Positions 47,667 to 60,365 of a stretch of DNA of 64,000 bases are shown here, piece by piece. The stretch lies in the NCBI GenBank assembly GCA_025330725.1, contig JAIWND010000034.1, positions 1 to 64,000 on the forward strand, written 5' to 3'. The position numbers and the translations under genes are program-made. Below the pieces are notes generated by a model that was given only the letters and a program-made list of their open reading frames with translations, was not told the origin of the DNA and searched no databases. This stretch comes from Chlamydoabsidia padenii. Taxonomy: Eukaryota; Mucoromycota; Mucoromycetes; Mucorales; Cunninghamellaceae. The first letter of the stretch is position 1. Each line of letters starts with the position of its first letter.

Positions 47667-48291
47667 ATGGCTGAAGAAAACATTCTATTCCAAGACATCT
47701 TTGATATCAAAGATGTAGATCCTAATGGCAAACGTTTTGATCGAGGTAAAAGTTGAAAATTCCTTTTTACGAACTTTGCCTAATATACTAACCAACTAAC
47801 AATTAACAAACTTGAACTTCTTTAGTGTCTCGTGTTATTGCTCGATCTGAAAACTACGAAATGGACTTGACGCTGGATATCAACTCTGAACTCTACCCTC
47901 TCGACATTGCTGAAAAATTCTCCTTGGTCCTTGCCTCTTCCTTATCCTTGGATAGTGCAAGCGGTACTGATACTCGAGAAAGCTGGAGAGAACGTGCTCC
48001 TGGTGAACGTGATCTTAGTGACGAATACGAATATGTCATGTATGGAAAAGTGTATCGTTATGATGACTCTACTAGTGGAAGTGGTGCCACCAATGTATCT
48101 GCTGGACAAAAAGTGTATGTAATCGGGTCGGGATAAACATGGTAGGACGATATATGCTAATAATATTTTATCTCTTTCATAGGTCTGTATACGTCTCCTT
48201 TGGTGGTTTATTGATGTGTCTGGAAGGTGATTATAGACATTTACAAAAGATCACTGTTGGTGAAAATGTGTATCTATTGATGCGGAAGTAG
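47667..48291 (+). CDS. RPB8: RNA polymerases I/II/III shared subunit RPB8 (ABC3)
   Basis: Common subunit of the three nuclear RNA polymerases, an OB-fold protein. Three exons (47667-47745, 47826-48114, 48183-48291) give 158 aa; yeast Rpb8 is 146. Family signatures: ILFQDIFDIKDVDPNGKRFD, VSRVIARSENYEMDLTLDIN, YPLDIAEKFSLVLASSL, DEYEYVMYGKVYR, and the end VSFGGLLMCLEGDYRHLQKI. The loop between the DLSDEYEY and VSVYVSF strands is slightly expanded (Ser/Gly/Thr). Confidence 0.96.
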
Positions 48292-50166
48292 TTTAGATTG
48301 TATCTTGTCATTTGGTTATTAGCACTGTATATATTATTATTTTTTTTTTGGACGTTCAAGGTCTATCATTATCAATAAAACTCAAACTATGATTATGGAA
48401 CAAACTGATGTGATGATATACCGGATTAAAAGTAAAAATAGGACCTTTAGTTATGTAATTTAGGAAGGGGCATGTCCTGGCACTGGTATATGGGATTAAA
48501 CAAAGTTAAGCTTTTGTTTTTAATCGATAGGCAAGTGTAATCACTCTTTGATAAAGTATCTCTGCTCCGATACCAATGTTAGGAAGAAGTCAATGATTCT
48601 TTTAGAGATCACCCATCATGTGAACTGTGCGCCCAGTAACTTTTGATGGGTCCCTTTGGATGAACTCAGCTACCAAAAGATGTCTAAAAGCGGTCTCTTT
48701 TTTTTCTTTTCTTTTTTCCTGCCTCTTTTATGATTGTAACTTTATTGAAGAGTATACCATATCATAATTTACATAAACTTCACTAGAATCTGGAAAAGGA
48801 AAAATGGGGGTTGGGGATAATTTTGGGATGAGCGGGGAATGAACTTGGTTATTCAAACCACGATGCATAATCGTCATAGAAGGGAAAGGGACTCGTCATG
48901 GGAATCAAAGTAATGAGAAGTTTATGTTAAAACAACATGGTTAAAATAAAAGACCATCATTAAGAACAAAAGTTTATAGTGTGAACGTTTACCAAAATCT
49001 GCTTAGTTTTCCTTTTTTTGGTTTCTGTAATGCTGTTCTTGGGAAACCTACATCTTTAATTATAGATGTCTTTCCCATTCGACCTTGCACAAGATCGTTC
49101 TTTTTAAGCAATAAAAAAACCCCGAATAGTCGATCTGGGCCCGCTACGCAAACAAGAAAAGAGAAAAGGTTATTGGTATTTAGGTAACGAGCTAGTCATC
49201 ATGGGACGGTACACATACTTTCGGACATTTGTACTATGAGGCGTGAATAAACTTGACTGGATGATTCCCTCATACTTAATGATGAAAGATGAATATTCGA
49301 TGATTTATGATGATGCATCATGAAACCTGCTGGTGGCTATTCCTTTTATGATATCTTTTTCTTCTTTGACCAGTTGATGATTTACTCCGCTAGCGTTGCG
49401 GGGGTTGAATACTAAAAAGGGTCAAAAAGTGGAAGCGCTTAAAAAAGTTTTTGATCGGTTCATTTTTGAAATTCATGCAGGAACGATTTCAATATTTATA
49501 CTCCGCCTGATTGGTTAGTTATCTACTTTAGTTTGTTGGCCCTATTGACAGCTTTCATGATTCATCATTTCTTCACTTTCTTTTTACATCCAAGTGGATA
49601 AAAGAGATGGTGAATGATACACAAGTACGATATTTTGATGTAACCTAAGGATACGATCACGGGGACCAGGAAAGATGTAATGTAGAGACAGAAAAAATCC
49701 CATTACTTTGGATTCAAGTACACCGAAATAAAATAGAAGGAAAAGTATAACATACTGACTCGAATGAGAAAGATGACTCCGTGGGAGAAGGAAAAAAAAG
49801 GAGAAGCCCATGATCATTAAACCCTTTCCAAATAATCAATAGACTCGTGATTAGTATCATATGCAGGTGATGATACTTGATTGCAACAGAGAATGATCCA
49901 CAAGAGCAAATTGATGTAGGACAAAAACTGTAATCCCTCATTCACAAAGACTTTTTAAGCCTCCCTCCTTCTTTTCAGTGAACCTATATAAAAACATCAT
50001 CTTTGACTCTCTCTCCCTTTCACTCCTACAGCTTTTTTTTCCTGGCTCTTTTTTTTTGTTTTTTTTTGTCTTATAGACATACTTTATTATTATATCTGAT
50101 ACCACTTCATACCGAAAAGTTGATCATTAGAATAGAACAAGAGCATACAATATTTAAACGCCGAAA
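48292..50166. other. Gene-poor intergenic stretch
   Basis: About 1.9 kb. I see no supportable gene. Short open frames at 48981-49187 and 49584-49941 lack convincing codon character or splice context. It contains TTTTTGAAATTCATGCAGG (49463-49481) and a TATA-like TATATAAAAA (49985-49994) preceding the small ORF at 50167. Confidence 0.45.
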
Positions 50167-50346
50167 ATGGATCCATCATTATCACAAATCATCACTCAAC
50201 AAACTTGCCCATCAACCTTTACTAATATGGTATTACCAGTATGTCAAAGTCGTGGTAAAAGCTATTGTCTAACCCACCGTAGATACTTTGAAACAAGTTG
50301 GTGCCCTGATTGTCGAGCTCGAGCTCCAAGACGTGTTCCTTGGTGA
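50167..50346 (+). CDS. Small Cys-rich ORF, 59 aa, hypothetical
   Basis: Single-exon reading frame, 59 residues, with a TATA box about 180 bp upstream and a reasonable start context (GCCGAAAATGG). It has five Cys and one His, with spacing suggesting metal binding: CQSRGKSYCLTHRRYFETSW, then CPDCRARAPRRVPW. The basic C-terminus is notable. The upstream 12-mer ATTTAAACGCCG (50152-50163) recurs at 50931 and, inverted, at 45194. No family recognised; it may not be a gene. Confidence 0.35.
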   Translation: MDPSLSQIITQQTCPSTFTNMVLPVCQSRGKSYCLTHRRYFETSWCPDCRARAPRRVPW

Positions 50347-51426
50347 AACTTTTCCACTTCCTCCATCGGTACTTTAATAATTCAAAAGCAGCATTTATAT
50401 CAAAAACTTTACATAGTCTATTACTTTCCTCCCCTCTATCTTAAACCAAATTAATATATATATATATATAATCTTTTCAATCACTCTATACATGAAAACT
50501 ATTCCCATCACTTCAAAATAAAACCAAAGATGACTGATCCTTGATGCATCTGTTACACTAGAAACCTGCATTTGTGTATGTATCTTTAGGCGTCCCTGTG
50601 ATGATCTGACTCGAGGGTTAGTACTTCAAGTCATCATAATACAGAACTAGAGTTTGAATTATGACAGATGATTTATACTTTTCCCATGGGACTTTTTCTT
50701 TTCACTTGAAGAGGAGAGCAGGAATCATGTGCGTTTACCCATCTTATGACACTTGAGACATGATGTTCTTTTTAGTGTCGATTCCAGAGATAAATAATGG
50801 TACTACTATAACCTAAAGCAATAATAGCTTTCTACTGTAAATTTATCATCATAGCTTTGCAACCGAATGTCTAGATGTCTCTAATTTGGGTGGGGCACCC
50901 CCATTCATGCAGAATTTTAAATCCAGATATATTTAAACGCCGCTATGTAATGGCTGTCTGCGGCTTTTGTCTACTTCAAAAAGTGCCTCAAGCAAGTCGA
51001 ACAAGACTTTCTACTGTAAGATACATTGAGAAATGATAAGAATTTTATGTTTGTCCATCATATGATGTCGGGTGGTCGGTTGGTGAAGCTCACCAATTGA
51101 TATTGACAGTAAAACATTTTATTGATACTTTCTTTTTGAAAACTTCTTCACTTTTATGTAGCATTATGGGGGGGGGGGAAAGGAAAAGGAAAGGAAAGGA
51201 AAATAAACACACTATCGTTGAGTTGGAACGGTTGAATTAAGGGTCAAGTAGAGTGTACTTTAGACTTCGGGATTTAAAATGTGTCTATACATCCATTGAG
51301 TCAAATTGAGATCAACCAATGAAATTGAGGAGATTTATTTTTAAAGTTACTCAAACAATCTGGCATCTTTTTTTTTTCTTCTTTCTTTTCCCCACTCCCC
51401 CCCACTCTTATACATTATACATTAAC
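50347..51426. other. Intergenic region with LEU1 promoter
   Basis: No gene seen up to LEU1. It includes ATTCATGCAG joined to AATTTTAAATCCAG (about 50913-50934), a poly-G run (51170-51178), a motif copy CGGGATTTAAAAT (51268-51280), a Gcn4-type site (51297-51303) and a T/C-rich tract (51368-51408). Confidence 0.5.
51297..51303 (+). promoter_or_regulatory. Gcn4/Cpc1-type site TGAGTCA upstream of LEU1
   Basis: TGAGTCA is the classic bZIP general-amino-acid-control site, here 124 bp before the LEU1 start codon. Its position fits an amino-acid biosynthesis gene; binding is inferred. Confidence 0.5.
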
Positions 51427-53799
51427 ATGCCCCAAACGCTCTTTGACAAGGTATGGGCCGACCACGTGGTTGACCAACAAGAAGATGGTACTTGTGTCCT
51501 TTATATTGATCGCCACTTGGTTCATGAAGTAACCAGTCCCCAAGCTTTTGAAGGTCTGCGTACTGCTGGTCGCTCTGTCCGCCGTCCTGACTGCACTTTG
51601 GCTACGGTGGATCACAACATTCCAACTACAACTCGTAAAAACTTCAAGAACATTACCACGTTTATTGAAGAAGCCGACTCTCGCACTCAATGTGAAACGC
51701 TGGAACAAAACATTGAAGCCTTTGGTTTGACTTACTTTGGCATGGAAGACAATCGTCAAGGTATTGTGCATGTGATTGGCCCCGAACAAGGGTTTACTCT
51801 CCCTGGCACGACAGTTGTTTGTGGTGATTCTCATACATCTACTCATGGTGCTTTTGGTGCTCTGGCCTTTGGTATTGGTACTTCTGAAGTCGAACATGTG
51901 TTGGCCACCCAGACGATTCTCCAAAAGAAATCCAAAAACATGCGTATCTCGGTGGAAGGTAAATTGACACCTGGTGTGACGGGAAAGGATATCGTGTTGC
52001 ATATTATTGGTGTCATTGGTACGGCGGGTGGTACTGGTTGTGTAATCGAATTCTGTGGCTCTGCTATTCGTGAACAAACTATGGAAGCTCGGATGTCGAT
52101 CTGTAATATGGCTATTGAAGGTGGTGCTCGTGCTGGTATGATTGCCCCTGATCAAGTTACTTATGATTATCTCAAGGGGCGTCCTTTGGCTCCTACTGGT
52201 GCGGAATGGGACAAGGCAGTGGCTTACTGGAACACTCTTCGTGCCGATGATGATGCTGTATATGATATCAACGTGGAAATCAACGCCGCTGATATTACTC
52301 CTACCGTGACCTGGGGTACTAGTCCTCAAGATGTGGTGCCTATCACTGGCAAGGTGCCTGATCCTGCTCAAGAATCTGATCCTGCTCGTCGTCTGGCTAT
52401 TGAACGTGCTCTGGAGTATATCGGTCTGGAACCCAACACTCCTATGGAACAAGTCAAAATCGACAAGGTGTTTATTGGAAGCTGTACCAACTCTCGTATT
52501 GAAGATCTCCGTGCTGCTGCTAGTATTGTCAAGGGTCAAAAGGTGGCTGATTGGGTCTATGCTATGGTCGTCCCTGGATCTGGTCTCATCAAGCTCCAAG
52601 CTGAAAAAGAAGGTCTGGATGTCATTTTCAAGGAAGCTGGCTTTGATTGGCGTGAAGCAGGTTGCTCTATGTGTCTCGGTATGAATCCTGATCAACTCAA
52701 ACCCAAGGAACGGTGTGCCTCCACTAGTAATCGTAACTTTGAAGGACGGCAAGGTGCTGGAAGTCGTACCCATTTATGTAGTCCTGCAATGGCTGCTGCT
52801 GCTGGTATTAAAGGGTAAGGTTCAAAAAAAAAAAAAAAAAGAAAAAGAGGAGGGAAAGAGAGAGAGAAAAAAAAAGAAGGTTGTATGTCGGTACTAACAA
52901 CATTTTTTTTTTTTTTTTTTGGGGGGGGGATACAATCTAGTTACTTGACTGATGTTCGTAGCATGATTCCAAATGAAGATGTGATTAAAGGATCCAGCCA
53001 CCAACCCGTCGAAATCGAAAGTCCCAAGCAAACACCAGCGTCTCTACCCAACGATGTTGAACAATCGACAACAACTGCCACCAAAACAGTCAACAAATCA
53101 ACCAACGACGCTCCAGCATCCGGTATGCCCTCCTTTACAACACTCAAGGGAATCGCAGCGCCATTGGACATTGCCAACGTCGATACGGATATGATCATTC
53201 CCAAGCAATTCCTTAAAACCATCAAACGAACAGGATTGGGTAGCGCCTTGTTTTATTCTCTTCGATTCGACCCTACCACCAATGCGGAAAACCCTGCCTT
53301 TGTCCTCAACCAAGAACCTTACCGCCAATCCAAGATTCTAGTATGCACAGGACCCAACTTTGGATGTGGTAGCTCTCGGGAACATGCGCCATGGGCCTTC
53401 AACGACTTTGGCATTCGGTGTATCATTGCCACTAGCTTTGCTGACATCTTCTTTAACAATTGCTTCAAGAACGGTATGCTGCCTCTGGTGCTTCCTCAAG
53501 AACAAGTGGATCAATTAGCTGTGGATGCAAAGTCGGGACTAGAACTGGAAGTGGATTTGGTCAACCAGCTGGTCAAGTCTCCTCATCATGAATTCAAGTT
53601 TGATGTGGAACCTTTCCGCAAGCACTGTTTGGTGAATGGTTTGGACGATATTGGATTGACGATGCAAAAGGATGCCAAGATTGAACAATTCGAAGCTCGT
53701 CGCACAGCTACCTGGCCCTGGTTGGATGGAAAGAATTATACTGGCAAGGCTACGAAGATCAACGTCCCTGAAACACAAAAACAGAAGATGGATTGGTAA
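51427..53799 (+). CDS. LEU1: 3-isopropylmalate dehydratase (LeuC-LeuD fusion)
   Basis: Isomerises 2-isopropylmalate to 3-isopropylmalate in leucine synthesis; a [4Fe-4S] aconitase-family enzyme. Two exons (51427-52814, 52941-53799) give 748 aa (yeast Leu1 is 779). I chose [15 protein letters not shown] as the start; the frame is open upstream, but only through T/C-rich leader. The LeuC half has [32 protein letters not shown] (cluster Cys) and GCSMCLGMN (two cluster Cys). A Ser/Thr/Gln-rich linker holds the intron nearby. The LeuD half starts [20 protein letters not shown] and has [20 protein letters not shown]. The intron acceptor side has 17 T then 9 G. Likely under Gcn4-type control. Confidence 0.96.
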
Positions 53800-55538
53800 A
53801 ATGAATGGACGGATATGTGGGGGAATGTCAAACTTTTTGGACTTGGCTTTAAATAGTAACATACAATATAGATGATAGTTTAATAATTTTACATATGCAT
53901 ACTCATAATAAAAACACTATTTACCCTTTGGTAATGAATACTCTTATAACTGATGTTTTGTTTTACGTCTTATGATCATATACTTTGCATGACCCATTAA
54001 TCCATTATTTTTTTTAGAAGGGAGGTGAAAAACAAAAATGAAGAGGATCATTGTGTAAGATCAATAGTATTATGTGATAACATTGATCTGCATCATGTGG
54101 AATAAATCTTTATGATTAAAGTGTCAATTGTTACAATAATATATGCACTCAACCTGCTTTCCCCATGTCATTCATACACAAAAAAAAAGTAGCTTCCATT
54201 TTGGGAATATTCCATTTGTACCTTGTCGGTTCCGATATAAACATCCTTTTATTTGTGGAGAGTGTGCTATACTGTATATTTCACCTCTCTCAATGTAAAC
54301 TCCGATACTGGTTGGCTTTGTTCTTTCAGTAGGTCCCTTACTCAGAATTAGAAAATACTCACTCCTTTACCATACGATGCTAATGATTAAAACGGGGATG
54401 TGCAATCTATAGTATATTTCTAACATACTTTACAGAGAAAGGTATGGGCTCAGAGACTTGTGTCAGTCAGACCTTGTTGAAGATGATCTGCACCGTTCTC
54501 AGTTAAAAATAATAACGCACTGACAGGTAAAAGTCATCACAAGCTTGAATAGACGGACACAAGGACCTTGATGCTTGGCTTTTGCGGTAAAGTATGTTGA
54601 AAACATGCCATAGTGTCCACATCACTACTTTAATCATTAGTATCGGTTGACAATTGAGCGAGTAGAGTTCTTCCCAAGTCTGACTAGGGAATTGGCCTAC
54701 CAGTCAGTCAAGGGTAAAACCAAAAAAAAAGGGGTAAGTTTGATTTTTAAATCCCGTCTTTCCTCGGCTGGCTGCAGGTCGCTTGGTCAGAATTACAAAA
54801 TACTCACTCCATTACCAAACGATGCTAACGATTAAAATGGCCAAGTGCAAGCTATGATGAATTTTCAACATAGTCTACTGCAAAAGTCAAACATTCAGGT
54901 CCTTATGTCAGTCAAGCCAAGCTTACGATGATGTGAGTTGGTCATTGCGTCTCAAAAAAAAAGCAATCATCAGTTTCAAATCCCGCTCGTCCTGCTGGGG
55001 CAACTCTGAAATCATGCCATTCATATCCTAATGCAGGCGATAGAACTGAAATTCATGCTGACTTTTGCATGTGTGTCTCACTTTAGTTTGTCTATATCCT
55101 TACCTTGTCTATGTGGAAGTATGTTTTGGACGAATTGTTGTTTATTCGACTACGCATATGACCTAAATTTTGAGACGATGCCATTGCAAGATGATTTATC
55201 CGTCCAAAGCACATTTGGATACCTTAACCAACATTCGATAATTGGCGGTCAAGTGGGCAAGAGACTTTTGTTGTATTATACAATTAGGTTTTTACTTTTG
55301 TTACAATCACACACTGATCCAGTTTAATACATTTGTGTATAAAAGCACATCCAACCCCAAGGTCATTCAAGTTTTTTTTATTTAAATCATTAAAAACAAT
55401 AAACTAGCTAACATTACTAAGGACTATTACTACATATGTTGAGTTTGCCACAACATACTCTTCTTTAAAAGATCACCAACACAAAACAAAACCAAAAAAG
55501 AGAGAATACTATCATTATTTTGAAGTACCACGAAGACT
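53800..55538. other. Gene-poor intergenic stretch with diverged duplication
   Basis: About 1.7 kb between the 3' ends of LEU1 and the ABCG gene, with no convincing gene. It contains a diverged duplication (54331-54490 and 54776-54937, listed separately) and two motif copies: TTTTTAAATCCCG (54742-54754) and GTTTCAAATCCCGC (54973-54986). The open frame at 55031-55327 (98 aa) has no recognisable content. Confidence 0.45.
54331..54937 (+). repeat. Diverged direct duplication (~160 bp, two copies)
   Basis: 54331-54490 and 54776-54937 share the same order of blocks: AGGTC.CTT..TCAGAATTA, AAATACTCACTCC.TTACCA, ACGATGCTAA.GATTAAAA, a TGTCAGTCA block and a final GATGATGTGAG/GATGATCTG block. They diverge most in the middle. 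The units are about 445 bp apart, so this is an old duplication or two copies of a dispersed repeat. Confidence 0.7.
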
Positions 55539-58500
55539 CTATCGCCTTTCTTTGACAAAGATGACCAGCCAAATGAAGGCAAATCCAATAAAGAATAAAA
55601 ACATGCTTGCCAGTCGTATCACGTCGGGCCAGTAATTTTTTGCGTTGAATCCAAAAGTTGATAGGATAGTAGCACCAGGGACCTATAGAATAAATAAAAA
55701 AGTCATTAAGATCATACTTTCCATTTATCCATATATACCTGCACTTACATCGATATTCAGTCCATATCGTTCTTCCACCAACTGTAGATAAAGCATTTCA
55801 TTTACCAATAACGCTTCAAGAGCATAGTTGAAGAAGGATAGGTATTTCAGCCAGCCAAAGTAAGGGGACATTGATTCTATCAAGCAAAGTTGTGTAGATT
55901 AGTACATAATACGTTTCCTTTTTCCTTTTTCCTTTTTTTTTTTCAAGGATATATTTACCTTTGTTCAATAAAAGCCCAGCAAAGAGCATGGAGAACAACA
56001 TCACCATGCAGCTGAGAAGATTGGCCATGGATAGGTTTTTGAAGACGACACCGATAGCAAGACAACAAGCTGCTGCCGTCAAGTTGAACAATACAAGCAC
56101 CAACAAAAACTTGAAGAATTCAGGTACACCTTCGACAAGACCGACCATGTAATATGAGATGAGACCCATCATCAACGGAGGCACCACCCTCAGAGGGATG
56201 ATATCAAATAGTACCTTGGACAAAAAGTAAGTGGCGGGCGAGTAATAACCATTGGCACGTTCACGGACAAAGAGGATTCGTTCACTGGAGAAGACTTGTA
56301 ATGATGTTAAGCACATGAATCCCAATAACGCTTCATAAAAGAAGAAGAGACCCATTCGGTTTTGGAAGCCGGCAATTGTATTAGATACTTGATAAAATAG
56401 TCCACCACAGATCACTAATTTGTGGATCATAAAAAAAGTTAGTCAAACCATACTATTATAGTATCATATATATGTATTGTGTTGAACTTACAAGCAAGCA
56501 CAACAGCAATAGCATAATGAGTAAACATCAACATGGGGTTACGATAAAGATTCTTGAATGTTCGATCAGCCAAAATACGGAATTGTGTCAACCAACCAGG
56601 GCGTTCATGCGTCAGGATAGGAATAGGAGCAGCATCCAACCCACTTTGTTCGACTTCTTCGGGTGTTCCTGAGGCAGCAGTTACGAAGCGTTCGATTTGA
56701 TCACGTACAGTTGCAGCCACCGCACTATGTTGGTAATATTCCACAAGTCGACGTACATGTACTGATACCCCATCCTTATCCACTTTATGCAAAGAAGAGG
56801 TTGCTGTTGCATCGTTGTTATCATTGCCATCCACTATCACATCGACATTGTTGTTCCGTGATGGTTGTACCCGTTGTCTTGCTCCAAGTTCCGATGCCCA
56901 TTGTTCACTGGTGTTTTCCAAATCGTCGTGATAACTGTTCGGATTACCAATACCGCCAACCGAAGTGTTCGTAGCTCCATTGATGACAGGAAGATTGTTA
57001 CCTCCAAATAATTGATTTTGATTTTGATTGGAAGAGTCCAGCCCATTGTCGTCGGGAGTCGTTTGTTGCGTGGGTTCCACAGGTTGCATCGTCAGATCGA
57101 CCAAAAAGTCTGCAATGTTGAAGCCAGGGGGACAAGGGTAACCAATAGTGCGGAAGTAAGATTGAGCGCGTGCCTGAGGTCCAGAGTAAATCACACGTCC
57201 TTTGGCAAGCAAAACAAGATGATCAAATAAGGTCACAATGTTGGATCGAGGTTGATGAATGGTGAAGACGATGGTGCGATGATATTCCCTGGCCAATGTA
57301 ACCAGACATTCCACCACATTGTAAGCATTGTAAGCATCCAAACCACTTGTCGGTTCATCCAAAAAGAGAATGGAAGGAGAAGTTACCAATTCACAAGCAA
57401 TAGCAACCCGGCGCCTTTCGCCCCCGCTGATAGACCGATGCCCAGCATGGCCAATTTTGGAATCCTTGATTGTATCTATACCCAATTCTTGCATGACTTC
57501 CATCACCCTGAATTTCTTGGCGGCGATGCTCATGGATCTTGGGAGACGCAAGAGAGCAGAGTAAAGGATGGTTTCATAGACGGTCAAAGTAGATATCATG
57601 GTGTCTTCTTGGTCCACATAACCAATCAGATTCTTGTATTGACGAGGAGACAGACAATGACCATTGACCAAGACTTGCCCAGACACGGTACCAGATTTCG
57701 TTCGATTCGCCAAGATGTCCAACAAGGTAGTCTTGCCAGCACCAGAAGGTCCCATGATTGCCATGACTTCACCTGGTCTGACCAAGCCAGTGGTGTTTTC
57801 GAGAATATTGAGGCCATTCACATTGTAAGATATATCTTCAAAGATTAGACTTGTTGGTGTATGTTCAGACATAAGTTTCCCAGCTTCATCATCCGCCAGT
57901 TGTATGTATTGATCGGTATTGCTTGATTTTTTGGCAAAATAGGAGACGACCACAGCGACAATGATTAAAAAGACAGTGACACCAGCAATTCCACTAACAA
58001 TCATTATCCAATTGGTAGGTCGATCAGGGCGCTAAAACAAGAGATATCCTGTGAGTAAACAGGCCATTTTCCATTCGGGGGTTGAGGGTTGGGAGGGGAA
58101 TCTATGTGGTACTTACATCAAATCCTGGAACCATGGTATAGTGTAGACATTCACCAGAGTTACAGTTCAAGTAAATGGAATCATCCCCAAAGATAGCAGA
58201 TATCAGATCGTCCATAGCAGGTTCGGAAAATGTGCATTTCGGTCCAATACAATCAAAACTGGCAGGTCCTTGAATTTCATCCTTGAGCATATCCGTGAGA
58301 TCTATATGAGTAAAAAAAAAAAAGCAAACTTAGTTCATGGAGCTCCTCCCCCCACTATTTCTTTTTTTAGTAACACTTACCAACAGATCCATCTTTGCCG
58401 CAAAGAAATTCGTCCTTGATACATCGACAATCAATGTTCTTGCAGTTATATTTGGTCGAGTTTCGGTCGTAATCGTGTACTATATATGTTGCATCAAATA

Positions 58501-59600
58501 AATTGAGTATGTTTCCCATTTAAAAAGTCAGTATGTTTTCTATTGTACTTACCTTGATCAAATTCACAAGTATCCAAATGACAATAAAAAGATTCCACCT
58601 GGTCTACCCAAACTGGTGATCATAAATGAATCAAGATGAGTAACATGTGTTGTCTTATATATATTTATTCAAGTAACTTACATTGGAAATCACAAGTTTC
58701 TTCACGTCGATTACAGGAGAAGGTCACTTGAGGAATTTGATTTTTCAATTGTTCAATGATTTTCCGATCTAAAGGCAACAATAAAAAAAGTGAGTGGTCT
58801 GGGTCTATGTAATGCTTTTTGATGTAATGATTTACTTACTTGTCACATTACACATTTGATGATTTTCAAATACTGTCAATCCACCCCGATAACAGGTTCC
58901 ATTTTGACCAGTTGGCACCAATGGATCGCAAACAGAATCCTGTGTACAAACTAATAAAGCGTGATGGCGTTAATATCCTTCATCCCCCAAAAGTTTCATG
59001 TCACCCACCACCCCTTTTGTTCACCCCCTTTGTTATTGTTATTGTTATTATTTTTTTTCGCCATGTTGATTTTCTTACCATTGCAATTGATACCTTCCCA
59101 ACCATCAGGACAATCACACGTCGTACCGTTTTTCCTAGGGTATCGATTCCTACCGTCACCAAGTCCACCGCATACTAGAAAGAAGAAGAAGAAGAAGAGA
59201 GAAAAAGAGAAAGAGAAAAGGATCAGTAAGGACAGATACGTCATGATAAAGGAGAAGGGAAGATGTACTTACAAGGTTGTTTACAGTCGTCGCCACCAAA
59301 CCCAGGAGGACAGTTGCATTTCCCGTTATAATCACTACAGTTTGCAAAGTGAAGACATTCAAAACCAGGAAGCATGCAATTAAAACACGCAGGACAGTCG
59401 GGACATTTGCCTTTATCGTCGCCACCACCGTTTCTACCAGGTATTGCTGACATTAGATAAGGAGAGGACAGACTTGGCGTGAAGGGAATAGACAAATCAA
59501 GACCATCACCGTCATAGTGTTGTTGGTTATCAATGGCGCTTACATTATAGCACCCATATGTAATACAAAATAGGAGTATATATAGAGGATGAAGCTTCAT
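55539..59600 (-). CDS. ABCG transporter with EGF-like ectodomain (Adp1-like)
   Basis: Half-size ABCG transporter with a large N-terminal extracytosolic Cys-rich region, as in yeast Adp1. Eleven exons (59600-59273, 59174-59079, 58950-58840, 58768-58682, 58612-58553, 58479-58381, 58301-58117, 58031-56492, 56414-55959, 55876-55749, 55682-55539) sum to 3234 nt, 1077 aa. A signal peptide starts at [17 protein letters not shown]; Met codons 6 and 24 nt upstream are alternatives. EGF-like segments follow ([29 protein letters not shown]), then a first TM near residue 330. The ATPase has Walker [13 protein letters not shown] (about residue 416), signature [11 protein letters not shown] and Walker [13 protein letters not shown]. 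The C-terminal six-TM ABC2 domain includes [20 protein letters not shown]. Substrate unknown. Confidence 0.92.
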
Positions 59601-60365
59601 TCTCATATATACAACAAAACGCAAGATATATTTTTTTTAAAAAAAAGTAGCAAAGAAGAGAGAGACGAAGAAGGGAAAAAAAAAAGAAAAAATAACCCGC
59701 CCTCTCCTAAAGATCAAAAGGAAATCGGGATTTGAATTACCGACCAATGATCGACGAGTGTAAACCATGCATGACCTTGGATTTTACATGATCATTTTCC
59801 CTTCATGTATATATGGAACTCTTTCATTTGTCTAATTTAAAAACACCCATTTACTTTAAAAGTAGGGCTTTTTTTTTGACAAGGTTTACATAAGACATCA
59901 TTGATACCTTTCTCTTGGGTGCCGGCCGTAGCTTTTCGCTTTGAACTTTTTCATTTCCCGCCATTCAAACACACCAATACGGGCAAGTGTAGGGTGTGTA
60001 CGACTCTGCCATCATCATCGATTCTCTATCTACTTTTCCTTTCATTGGTTCTGAAGATCTGGTCCGTTATGGAATTGTCATTCCATTCCTTTCTTTTGGA
60101 CATTTGAAAAAAGAAAAAAAAATCATGATAATAGTAAATACACCACATCAAATCACCTGACCAGGATGACCCAAAGAAAAAGAGAGAGAGAGAGAGAGAA
60201 AGAGAGAGAAAGTCGGAATTTGAAAATATCCGATAAGAGGAATCTTGTCTAATTGATTGGTCAGCGATGCCTATATTTTTTGTTTTTTCTTGCTCCCCCG
60301 CTTTTTCTATCTCTTTTACTTTTATATCCCTCCTCCTCCTCCTCTTCTTCTTCTTCTTGTTAATA
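59601..60365. promoter_or_regulatory. Divergent promoter of the ABCG gene and DRE2
   Basis: Intergenic with no gene. CGGGATTTGAATTACCG (59726-59742) lies about 125 bp upstream of the ABCG start. A CGGAATTTGAAAATATCCG variant (60214-60232) lies about 140 bp upstream of DRE2, after an (AG)n run (about 60181-60211). Confidence 0.5.

Noticed and set aside
51415..52773. 452-codon open frame antisense to LEU1
   Set aside because: It mirrors the codon bias of LEU1 on the other strand; the sense product has all catalytic motifs and the antisense product has no recognisable domain.
55031..55327. 98-codon frame in the LEU1-ABCG interval
   Set aside because: No recognisable domain, no promoter or splice context, AT-rich composition like the surrounding spacer.
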